Assembly: GCA_000702245.1 (NCBI GenBank) | Contig: JNKY01000013.1 | Span: 124,001 to 188,000 of the forward strand | DNA: 64,000 nt | Source: Lachnospiraceae bacterium C6A11 | Lineage (GTDB): Bacteria; Bacillota; Clostridia; Lachnospirales; Lachnospiraceae | Direction: 5' to 3' | In this document: piece by piece, positions 28,741 through 36,514 of the stretch | Layout: every line of letters starts with the position of its first letter | How positions within the stretch are numbered: the first letter of the stretch is position 1 | The notes under the pieces: generated by a model | What the model was told of the DNA's origin: nothing | The model's database searches: none | Seen by the model: only the letters and a program-made list of their open reading frames with translations | Program-made: the position numbers and the translations under genes

Positions 28741-29583
28741 TTATTCAAACGGTACTACTGCACCATCATAAGTCTCATTGATGTAATCCTTGATCTCCTG
28801 TGACTGGAGTGCCTTTACAAGTGCCTGGATTGCTTCATCTTCCTCATGTCCTGCCTTAACGGCGATGATGTTTACGTAGGTCTTAGCTGCTTCTGAATCG
28901 CTCTTCTCGTAAGCTATTGAATCCTTACCAACTGAAAGTCCTGCTTCAAGAGCGTAGTTACCATTGAGAACTACGAATTCAACTTCACTTCTAACTCTTG
29001 CAACCTGAGCTGCTTCAAGCTCCTGAATCTTGATGTCGTATGGGTTATCAACGATGTCATGTACTGTAGCTGTAAGTCCTGCACCCTCTTTAAGAGTAAT
29101 GATACCATTGTCCTGAAGGAGAAGGAGCGCTCTTGCTTCATTTGTTGTATCATTTGGAACTGCGATCGTGTCGCCCTTTGCGATATCTGCAAGGTCCTTC
29201 TTCTTGCCAGGGTAGATTCCGAACGGCTCGTAGTGGATGCCGCCTGCATTTGCAAGATGTGTGCCCTGCTCTTCGTTGAATGACTCAAGGTATGGTACAT
29301 GTACTGCATAGTTTGCATCGATCTCGCCTGACTCAACAACTGTCATTGGAAGTACATAATCTTCAAATATCTTGATCTCAAGGTCGTAGCCCTGCTCCTT
29401 AAGGATCGGCTTAACTTTCTCGAGTATTTCTGCATGAGGTGTAGGTGATGCGGCTACCGTGATCTTTGTAACCTTTGATCCGCTTGCGTCTGCTTTCTTA
29501 TTTTCCTTCTTGCCACAGCCTGTTGTAAATGCTGCTACAACCAATACACTTGATAATAATAATGCCTTTAATCTCTTCTTCAT
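28741..29583 (-). CDS. metQ: Methionine ABC transporter substrate-binding lipoprotein
   Basis: A 280-residue NlpA/MetQ-family lipoprotein that binds methionine outside the cell. Signal peptide with lipobox (TTGC then GKKE at about residues 20-27). The mature protein opens with TVAASPTPHAEILEKVKPIL and has the family segments FEDYVLPMTVVESGEIDANY and PNDTTNEARALLLLQDNGII. It is the last gene of metN-metI-metQ, 37 bp after metI, and is followed by a hairpin terminator. Confidence 0.93.
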   Translation of the reverse strand: MKKRLKALLLSSVLVVAAFTTGCGKKENKKADASGSKVTKITVAASPTPHAEILEKVKPILKEQGYDLEIKIFEDYVLPMTVVESGEIDANYAVHVPYLESFNEEQGTHLANAGGIHYEPFGIYPGKKKDLADIAKGDTIAVPNDTTNEARALLLLQDNGIITLKEGAGLTATVHDIVDNPYDIKIQELEAAQVARVRSEVEFVVLNGNYALEAGLSVGKDSIAYEKSDSEAAKTYVNIIAVKAGHEEDEAIQALVKALQSQEIKDYINETYDGAVVPFE

Positions 29584-29620
29584 AATAATTTCCTTCTTTC
29601 TTGTCTTTATATTTTTGTTA

Positions 29621-30280
29621 TTATTTTTTATGATTCAGCTTATTTGCTGTTATCGTTCCTGCGTTCTGGATGATCTGGAATATGACGACTATCAGTATTA
29701 CCGCCGCTACCAGAATATCCGTCTGCCATCTGTAATATCCGTATCTTACGGCGATATCTCCAAGTCCACCGCCGCCGACCGTTCCTGCCATAGCAGAATA
29801 GCCGAGGATAGTTCCTGTGGCGATCGTCGCCCCCAGGATAAGTGATGTTCTGGCCTCCACCAGAAGCACCTTGAAAATGATATGGAAGTCTGAAGCTCCC
29901 ATGGATCTTGCCGCCTCTATGACTCCGGAATCAACTTCCTTAAGAGAAGATTCAACCAGTCTTGCTATGTATGGCGCCGCCGTTGCGACCAGTGGAATGA
30001 TCGTTGCGGAAGCACCATAGCTTTGTCCGACTATAAGTCGCGTTACCGGTATCATAATGATGAGAAGGATCAGAAATGGAATGCTCCTTATGATATTTGC
30101 TATCAGGTCAAATATCCTGTAAATAAATGCGTTTGGCTTAAGTCCGTTTTTATCGGTTACTGCAAGCACAACTCCCATCGGAAGGCCGATCGCATATCCA
30201 AGGGCTGCGGATCCCATGGTCATATATAAGGTGTCCTTAACACCCTGCACCAGCATTTCATTTACCTGCGGATCAAACAT
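29621..30280 (-). CDS. metI: Methionine ABC transporter permease
   Basis: A 219-residue membrane protein with five or six TMs. The BPD-type EAA loop is at EAARSMGASDFHIIFKVLLVEA, which contacts the ATPase. The C-terminal GTVGGGGLGDIAVRYGYYR segment is typical of MetI. It lies 15 bp downstream of metN. The metN-metI-metQ order matches the usual high-affinity methionine uptake operon. Confidence 0.95.
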   Translation of the reverse strand: MFDPQVNEMLVQGVKDTLYMTMGSAALGYAIGLPMGVVLAVTDKNGLKPNAFIYRIFDLIANIIRSIPFLILLIIMIPVTRLIVGQSYGASATIIPLVATAAPYIARLVESSLKEVDSGVIEAARSMGASDFHIIFKVLLVEARTSLILGATIATGTILGYSAMAGTVGGGGLGDIAVRYGYYRWQTDILVAAVILIVVIFQIIQNAGTITANKLNHKK

Positions 30281-30295
30281 CCTTCATCACCTCCT

Positions 30296-31198
30296 TCACC
30301 CCACCAGTTCTTCCCGGTCGGAATCTTTTTCTTTCTTCTTTCTAAATAAGCTTATACCAAACTTTTTCTTATCGGCGCCTGCTCTTAAAGCATCTCTGCT
30401 TTTCTTCAGATCGACAGCACCGTCCTTATCGTGATCGTAGGCGGTATCTTCAATATATTCATCACCGAAAATAAGCTTTCTTGCTGCCTCTGATCTCGGA
30501 TCAGTAAATATATCCTCGACGCTTCCCTTCTCTACCAGGCTTCCGTCTTCGATGATCGCCACCTTGTTACATATTGCTTTGATAACGCTCATCTGATGAG
30601 TGATTATCACTATCGTGATACCGTATCTCTCATTTATCTCTCTCAGAAGTGTGAGTATCGATCTTGTCGTTCTCGGATCCAGTGCACTGGTTGCTTCGTC
30701 ACAAATAAGTATTTCCGGGTCCGATGCAAGCGCTCTTGCTATCGCAACTCTCTGCTTCTGACCACCCGAAAGCTCTGCCGGATAGGCCTTCGCCTTATCC
30801 TTAAGTCCGACTGTTTCGAGGAGCTCGTAAGCCTTCGCTTCAGCCTCTTTCCTTTTCACTCTCCTGAGTCTCAAAGGAAAACAGACATTTTTCAAAACGT
30901 TCTTCTGCATCAGGAGGTTGAAGTTCTGGAAGATCATTGAAATATTTCTTCTCTCTTCCCGAAGCTCTTTCTTGGAAAGGTTACGAAGTTTTTTGCCGCC
31001 TACGATGACGTCCCCGTCCGTAGGTCTTTCAAGGTAGTTTAAACATCGTACCAGTGTACTTTTTCCGGCTCCGGACATTCCGATGATCCCGTAAATATCT
31101 GATTGTTCTATAGAAAGGTTAATATCCTTCAGAGCCTGTACCGAACCAACTCCGGTCTCAAAAGTCTTACTAACATTCTTAAGTTCAATGAGTGCCAT
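30296..31198 (-). CDS. metN: Methionine ABC transporter ATP-binding protein
   Basis: A 300-residue ATPase. Walker A GMSGAGKST, signature LSGGQKQRVAIARAL, Walker B ILICDEATSALDP and the following TRSILTLLREIN are typical of MetN. It is shorter than the usual about 340 residues: after about residue 255 the C-terminal ACT-like domain that senses methionine (C2 domain) is replaced by a short charged Lys/Asp tail, so trans-inhibition by methionine is unlikely. No S-box or T-box leader could be recognised upstream. Confidence 0.92.
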   Translation of the reverse strand: MALIELKNVSKTFETGVGSVQALKDINLSIEQSDIYGIIGMSGAGKSTLVRCLNYLERPTDGDVIVGGKKLRNLSKKELREERRNISMIFQNFNLLMQKNVLKNVCFPLRLRRVKRKEAEAKAYELLETVGLKDKAKAYPAELSGGQKQRVAIARALASDPEILICDEATSALDPRTTRSILTLLREINERYGITIVIITHQMSVIKAICNKVAIIEDGSLVEKGSVEDIFTDPRSEAARKLIFGDEYIEDTAYDHDKDGAVDLKKSRDALRAGADKKKFGISLFRKKKEKDSDREELVG

Positions 31199-31283
31199 CT
31201 TTCATCCTCTCAGTCGTTTTATTTTTGTGTGTCGTTTGGTATGTGGGAATGATAACACCCATATCAGTTCTTGTAAAATCGTA

Positions 31284-31334
31284 AAAAGCTCTCGTCCGCT
31301 ATAGCCTGTAACTATAACGAACGAGAGCTTTATT
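31284..31334 (-). terminator. Hairpin terminator after the GH53-like gene
   Basis: Long stem: AAAGCTCTCGT pairs with ACGAGAGCTTT, with an inner TATAG/CTATA pair. On the minus strand CTTTTTAC follows. It lies about 20 bp past the stop codon at 31353. Confidence 0.85.
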
Positions 31335-31352
31335 TGTTTCAATTATGTATTT

Positions 31353-32141
31353 TTATGCGACCATAACGGCCTTATCTAGGACCAAGTCCGAATAAACTGT
31401 TCCGAAGCCTTTATCAAGAGGAACGATGTTGATCGCACTGTCAACATCCTCAAGTCCTATGCTTGCAGAAGATATATCTGCCATTCCTGAGATATCAACC
31501 ATGATGTCCTTATCAAATCTTCTTGAAAGATCACTCATGTTGCAGCTGAGATCATAAAGCGTCTCGGCATCAGGAGTATATTTAAGTGAGATGATATCGA
31601 AAGGCTTTCCGCCGGAAACCTGGAAACGGTTGTACCACTTCTTAGCCTTCTCGTTATCTGTACTGTCCTTTGTTGCAAGGATGACCTTAGCTTCAGGGCT
31701 TGCTGCCTTTGCAGCGTTGATACATGCATTGAGCATTCTTGTCTGCTCCTCAAAACTTAAGGTCAGACCGATCTCACTGTACACATCTACCTCAATCTCT
31801 ACGAAATCCGGTGCAGCGCCTACGCCTGCCATCTTTGTGAAAAGCTTATGTATATTCTCAAAGCCGGCTCTTTCAGCCTTTCTGACAAACATTCTGTTGT
31901 CAGTACCTACCTCAGCCATCACTCCCTGATAGAGAGCTGCAAGTCCAAGACTTACGCACCACTTAACGCCAAGTGAATGAACATCACTTCCCGCAGCTAC
32001 GATTGCATCGGCTCTGTCATAAATACCATCCGATATCTCAACCTTGGTGAATATTGTATCGGTTCCTTTTGTCTTCAAAACATTGATCTTATCTTTTGTA
32101 AGCACGTCGCTTACACTTACCATTCTACAAAGTCCGCTCAT
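31353..32141 (-). CDS. Degenerate GH53-like TIM-barrel protein
   Basis: A 262-residue protein without signal peptide. The C-terminal half reads like glycosyl hydrolase family 53 (endo-beta-1,4-galactanase): ACINAAKAASPEAKVILATK, then GKPFDIISLKYTPDAETLYD, then MSDLSRRFDKDIMVDIS, matching the order and spacing of the family. The usual acid/base motif VGNE is replaced (APDFVEIEVDVY) and the usual nucleophile motif VVET is replaced (MVDISGM), so both catalytic Glu residues appear lost. It is about 100 residues shorter than active GH53 enzymes. It may be a binding protein or a regulatory relic. Family assignment is from memory of motifs only. Confidence 0.45.
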   Translation of the reverse strand: MSGLCRMVSVSDVLTKDKINVLKTKGTDTIFTKVEISDGIYDRADAIVAAGSDVHSLGVKWCVSLGLAALYQGVMAEVGTDNRMFVRKAERAGFENIHKLFTKMAGVGAAPDFVEIEVDVYSEIGLTLSFEEQTRMLNACINAAKAASPEAKVILATKDSTDNEKAKKWYNRFQVSGGKPFDIISLKYTPDAETLYDLSCNMSDLSRRFDKDIMVDISGMADISSASIGLEDVDSAINIVPLDKGFGTVYSDLVLDKAVMVA

Positions 32142-32257
32142 AATTTACCCTCTTTTATTCTAAAAACCGTTTACACTCCTACACCTATACTATAAGAGTA
32201 TTTTAAATAGAGAAATAAATCAATTCGCAAAACTCACGAAAATACGTGCTTCATTTG

Positions 32258-32286
32258 TTAGTAAACACTAGTTTTGCGTTTACTAA
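32258..32286. promoter_or_regulatory. Inverted repeat TTAGTAAAC-N11-GTTTACTAA
   Basis: Perfect 9-bp arms at 32258-32266 and 32278-32286 in the gap between the hybrid kinase stop and the GH53-like gene start (117 bp upstream). The arms resemble LacI-family half-sites, but the 11-bp spacer is longer than usual. Possible operator for the GH53-like gene. Confidence 0.4.
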
Positions 32287-32299
32287 ACACCAAAATATC

Positions 32300-35077
32300 T
32301 TATATTTCGGCGAATCTGTGGCAAAGATCAACGTAATCACTGATGAAACTCTCAGCCTCCTTGTTCAGGAAATCTACATCATCGCCCTTCGCGGCAAACT
32401 CATGCTCTCTGGCCCTGTCGCTGAAGGCCTGCATACCGATGGTTGCCATCGAACCCTTGATGGTGTGGGCGTCTATCGCATATGACTTCAGATCCTGTTT
32501 CTCAAGGCATCTTCTCATACGCTCGGCGCGTCCTTCTCCTTCACCGGCTACGTCGCCAAGTATCTCCAGAAGAAGCTCCTCTTCGCCGCCGCAATATTTG
32601 AGTGCAGCATCGTAATCGAACCCTTCAAATACCGAAAGCCTGCTCTTTAAGGATTCCGTGGTGTGGTTTCCGGCAGCATTCTCTGTGTCGGCCGTGCCAG
32701 ACAAACTATCAGCATTTACACTGCTATTTGTGTCACTTGTTTTAGATACGTCCGCCGCCTCCAACACCTTATTAGCAGGAAGCATCTTCTTCACGGTCTC
32801 CTCAAGGAGCCTTGAATCAATTGGCTTCGTAAGATAATCATCAAAGCCTGCTTCCATATACATCTGCCTGCTTCCGGCCACTGCATTCGCCGTAAGAACA
32901 ACTGCTTTTGTATCTTTATTGAGCGATGCCTCATCCGTCTTAATAATGTGAAGAGCCTCTATTCCGTCAGGGCTTGGCATCATATGATCCATAAGGATAA
33001 GGTCGTATTTGTTTTCCTTACAAAGCTTTATGGCCTGGCTGCCGCTCTTGCAAAGGTCAGGTACTATGCCATTCTTCTTCAGGAACAGCTTAACTATCGT
33101 AAGGTTTGACTGATTATCATCAACCGCAAGGATTCTCGCATCCGGAGCAGTGAAGCCGACCTCTGCCTTGGTGGTCTCCTGCTCTATTCTGTGCTCCATG
33201 AAATCACTTCTGAGCGGCTGCTTGTCATTATATTTTACAGGGAGCGTTACGCAGAACTCAGACCCGGCGCCGTATTCACTTTCGACGTCGATCTCTCCCT
33301 GCATGGAATCAACTATATTTTTTACTATGGCGAGTCCAAGGCCTGTGCCTTCGATGTTAGCGTTGGACTTGGTGTCTGCCCTCGAGAACGCTTCAAAGAG
33401 ATGCTCCTGATCCTCCTTACGGATGCCCTTTCCGGTATCCTTGACGGTCAGGCTGAGCAGGTATCCGTCATCGGTATAGCTTCCGCCAACCTTAAGTGTG
33501 ACCGAACCCTTCTCGGTGTATTTGACAGCGTTGTTCATTATATTTACAAGTATCTGCCTGATCCTGAACTCATCGCTGCAGAGTGCGTTCGGAACCTCGT
33601 CGGTTATCTCTGCACTAAGCTCAAGACTCTTCTCCTCGGCTCTTTCCTGCACAAGCGAAATGACATCATATAACATGTCCGACATGAGGAAATCGTTTTC
33701 CTTGATCTCCAGCTTGCCGGCCTCGATCTTTGAAAAATCAAGCACGTCGTTTACAAGCATGAGGAGCATCTTGCCCGAAGTCTGGATGTTTCTTGAATAC
33801 TCTTCAATTGCCTTATCGCTGTTCTCGCGGAGTATCATCTCATTCATTCCGAGTATCGCATTAATAGGCGTTCTGATCTCATGCGACATGCTCGCCAGGA
33901 ACCTGGTTTTCGCCTCGGAGATGTCGATGGCACGCTGCTTCTCAAGATTGATCTTTCTAAGATCATTAACCTGCTGAATAACGATAAAGGTCAACAGGAA
34001 TCCAAGGCCAAATACCATAGGCACCGTCTGACTCTTATTTCCAACGTTGAAAATGATGGACATCAGCGCTATCAGGCATCCTACAAAGAAGCCAAGGAAG
34101 CCGATGAAGGTGTAACGGTATGTAGATGTATTTTTCTTTACATGATCGACCACCAGGATCACGATGCCGGCTGCCGCAAGAACGACAAGCGTATCGTTCG
34201 CCAAGCCACGCATCTTATAGAATGGTATCGCCCCGGTGAAGTGCAGGGCCGGCCAGACCGTGGCATTCAGAACGGCTATAAGCATCAGCACAGACATGCT
34301 TTTAACATATCGGCCGCGCTGTACAGTAAACAGATAGATACCGAGAGCAAGCGGCATCATCATGCAGAAGAAGAAATTAATGACACCACTCACGTGATTA
34401 ACGCCGATGATCAGCGGAAGCAGATATGAATCCGAGATAAGCCACGCCGCAATAAGGAAGATGCCGAGCGCGCCGTAGGTCATATCGATGCTCTGCTTGT
34501 ATAAAACCCTGAGAACTATGCTGACTATAAAGGCGACCAGGGCAAATATCATTATGATAAACGACAGAATGAAGGACGAGCCAGAGCGCCTCAGTATATG
34601 ACCCAGCGCTCCGAAGCGCGTGCTAATGAAGACCTCCGAAAACTCCTTGTCGATCTTCTGGACAGCCCGTCTCTCAATCACGATCTCTGCGCCCGAATCA
34701 GCTGCCTTTAACGGAACTGACATGATAAACCTTTTCATCGAACCGCCCGGAACATTTACATCCCTTTTCTCGACGAAATCCTTCCTGAGCTCGCCGTTTA
34801 TATATACTGCAACATCATTACGGGTTTCAAAATACAGGTATTCGTTGTCCTGAATCCCTTCCGGAAGTACCGCTCTGACCGTCTGGTCGCCGCCTTCGCC
34901 GTAGGAAATATCCCAATCCTTTACATATTGGATCGATATGCCCTCCAGCACGTCTCCTTTATCTATCAAGCCGTAAAAAATCAAAACAAAGATATTAAAA
35001 GCAAGCAGGAGATACAGAAGCACCTTTCCCGTCATGATACAGCATTTTAACAGTCCTTGTTTGTTATCATCCTTCAT
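32300..35077 (-). CDS. Hybrid sensor kinase: extracytoplasmic sensor, 7-8 TM, HK, receiver, HPt
   Basis: A 925-residue phosphorelay protein. TM1 (about residues 15-37) is followed by an external beta-rich domain (to about 165), then seven TM helices (about 170-370) as in 7TMR-DISM sensors. The kinase core has the His motif ASMSHEIRTPINAILGMNEM (about 400), N-box NIMNNAVKYT, G1 DTGKGI and G2 GTGLGLAIV. The receiver (about 650-770) has phospho-Asp in LILMDHMMPSPDG. The HPt domain (about 820-925) has AIDAHTIKGSMATIGM. A signal could therefore pass His-Asp-His to a separate regulator not visible here. A structured leader element lies 21 nt upstream of the start. Confidence 0.93.
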   Translation of the reverse strand: MKDDNKQGLLKCCIMTGKVLLYLLLAFNIFVLIFYGLIDKGDVLEGISIQYVKDWDISYGEGGDQTVRAVLPEGIQDNEYLYFETRNDVAVYINGELRKDFVEKRDVNVPGGSMKRFIMSVPLKAADSGAEIVIERRAVQKIDKEFSEVFISTRFGALGHILRRSGSSFILSFIIMIFALVAFIVSIVLRVLYKQSIDMTYGALGIFLIAAWLISDSYLLPLIIGVNHVSGVINFFFCMMMPLALGIYLFTVQRGRYVKSMSVLMLIAVLNATVWPALHFTGAIPFYKMRGLANDTLVVLAAAGIVILVVDHVKKNTSTYRYTFIGFLGFFVGCLIALMSIIFNVGNKSQTVPMVFGLGFLLTFIVIQQVNDLRKINLEKQRAIDISEAKTRFLASMSHEIRTPINAILGMNEMILRENSDKAIEEYSRNIQTSGKMLLMLVNDVLDFSKIEAGKLEIKENDFLMSDMLYDVISLVQERAEEKSLELSAEITDEVPNALCSDEFRIRQILVNIMNNAVKYTEKGSVTLKVGGSYTDDGYLLSLTVKDTGKGIRKEDQEHLFEAFSRADTKSNANIEGTGLGLAIVKNIVDSMQGEIDVESEYGAGSEFCVTLPVKYNDKQPLRSDFMEHRIEQETTKAEVGFTAPDARILAVDDNQSNLTIVKLFLKKNGIVPDLCKSGSQAIKLCKENKYDLILMDHMMPSPDGIEALHIIKTDEASLNKDTKAVVLTANAVAGSRQMYMEAGFDDYLTKPIDSRLLEETVKKMLPANKVLEAADVSKTSDTNSSVNADSLSGTADTENAAGNHTTESLKSRLSVFEGFDYDAALKYCGGEEELLLEILGDVAGEGEGRAERMRRCLEKQDLKSYAIDAHTIKGSMATIGMQAFSDRAREHEFAAKGDDVDFLNKEAESFISDYVDLCHRFAEI

Positions 35078-35097
35078 ACAAAACCTCTCAAATAACC

Positions 35098-35169
35098 ATA
35101 ATATATCGTGACGTCCTGCCCGGCAGCCAAAGATAGCTAAAGTCCGCGCAGACTGTCACATTATATTAT
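35098..35169 (-). ncRNA. Candidate structured leader (three-way junction)
   Basis: The outer stem pairs ATAATATATCGTGAC (35098-35112) with GTCACATTATATTAT (35155-35169), with two mismatches. Inside are two hairpins: CTGCCCGGCAG (35116-35126) and AGTC-CGCGCA-GACT (35141-35154), the second directly stacked on the outer stem. The element ends 21 nt before the hybrid kinase start, in reach of its ribosome site. It does not match the c-di-GMP, purine or TPP riboswitch consensus that I know. It could also be a DNA operator. Confidence 0.4.
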
Positions 35170-35251
35170 ATACGTATATGAGACGCTTGTCAGCACTTTA
35201 GTTTCTTTAAACTTCTAACTAAACCTCAGTCTTAACTCCAGATTTAACTTC

Positions 35252-36361
35252 TCAGTCTGTATATTCAGTGTGATTTTTTCCGCTATTTTTACCTTTGTAC
35301 AGGCGTTTGTCGGCTCTGCTTATAACAGAATCTACATCATCGCTCCTGCCACCCTCACAGACTCCGAAGGTCATGGTCACGAAGAACTCTCTGTTGCCGC
35401 ATGTAAACTTATGGGACGCAACAGATCTGATTATCTTATCAGCCACTTCAGCGCCGTCCATCAACTCTGATGCCGGTATTGCAAATAAGAATTCTTCGCC
35501 TCCCCACCTTGCGACTTCACTGTTCGCCGGCAGTGAACTTTTTATTATTTCCGCGATAGTTGATAGAACTATATCACCAAAATCATGTCCATAGCTATCA
35601 TTGACTCTCTTAAAATCATCGATGTCGCCAATGCCGATAACGTATTTATCCTTATCCTCCCGACAGGCAGCGTGTATCTCATCAAGCGCTTTATTCATGG
35701 CGCGCCTGTTGGAAAGCTTTGTGAGCGGATCTACGCTGGCCAGAAGTCTAAGCTGCTCATTCTGCACTCTGAGCATACTCTCCGTATACTTATTTGTGTG
35801 ATAATAAATGGTCGTGACAAATACAAGAACGAAGACACCTATTACTAAATTTATAAAATAAAATGCAGTGGATAAAGTTTTCGAATCAATATCATAGATT
35901 GCACGGCTGGAATCGTTATAATATATTCTCAAAATGCCATAGAGAATTAAGGAAACTGCCATGATCACAAAAGGAAACGTCTTATTACTATTGGGCATAA
36001 GAAATACAAGAGGGATTATCATCAGAAGAAACATAAGAAAATCAGCCTTGCAGCCAACAAACAAGGTTGCAACTGATGCATGTATGATAATCTCTATAAC
36101 CGATGCATATACGATAATGATCCTCTCTTTTAATCTAGGCACCAAAAACACACCTGCAAGATAAAACAGCACGCTGAAAATATTGAATATCGCCATACCC
36201 CTTATACCATTCATAGCAAATAGGATCAAATAAAGGACATGCGCAGCCAGACATGCTGTCTGTCCGACAATATAGGCGTAGAATTCAAATCTGTTTGAAG
36301 TTATACCCTCAATCTTCTCTATAAAAAGCAGATCATTTTTGTATTGAGTCTCATCATACAT
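35252..36361 (-). CDS. Membrane-bound GGDEF diguanylate cyclase
   Basis: A 369-residue protein. I place the start at ATG 36361 (MYDETQYKND), because GGAGGGG lies 6 nt ahead; the frame extends to an earlier ATG at 36376 that has no ribosome site. About six TM helices (about 25-190) form an integral sensor. A GGDEF domain follows (about 210-365): SVDPLTKLSNRRAMNKALDE, GDIDDFKRVNDSYGHDFGD and the active site WGGEEFLFA (GGEEF variant, normally active). Divalent-metal-binding Asp residues are present. It follows the hybrid kinase region and is probably monocistronic. Confidence 0.9.
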   Translation of the reverse strand: MYDETQYKNDLLFIEKIEGITSNRFEFYAYIVGQTACLAAHVLYLILFAMNGIRGMAIFNIFSVLFYLAGVFLVPRLKERIIIVYASVIEIIIHASVATLFVGCKADFLMFLLMIIPLVFLMPNSNKTFPFVIMAVSLILYGILRIYYNDSSRAIYDIDSKTLSTAFYFINLVIGVFVLVFVTTIYYHTNKYTESMLRVQNEQLRLLASVDPLTKLSNRRAMNKALDEIHAACREDKDKYVIGIGDIDDFKRVNDSYGHDFGDIVLSTIAEIIKSSLPANSEVARWGGEEFLFAIPASELMDGAEVADKIIRSVASHKFTCGNREFFVTMTFGVCEGGRSDDVDSVISRADKRLYKGKNSGKNHTEYTD

Positions 36362-36514
36362 ACACAGCCCCTCCATGATAAAGCCTTTGCAGGAAGCCCA
36401 AAAACAACAGATGTATATGAATATTTTATCATATTCATTAGAATCATCGCAATATAATACTGGTACGAATTAGCTTAGCAGAATAAGCCAAAAAGAAATA
36501 TCTTTATCAAATTC

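Noticed and set aside
31199-31352. SAM (S-box) or T-box riboswitch before metN
   Set aside because: The leader is short and only the terminator of the upstream gene is found; no S-box core or specifier loop could be recognised.
35098-35169. c-di-GMP riboswitch before the hybrid kinase
   Set aside because: The junction and loop sequences do not match the GEMM consensus; kept only as an unclassified structured element.
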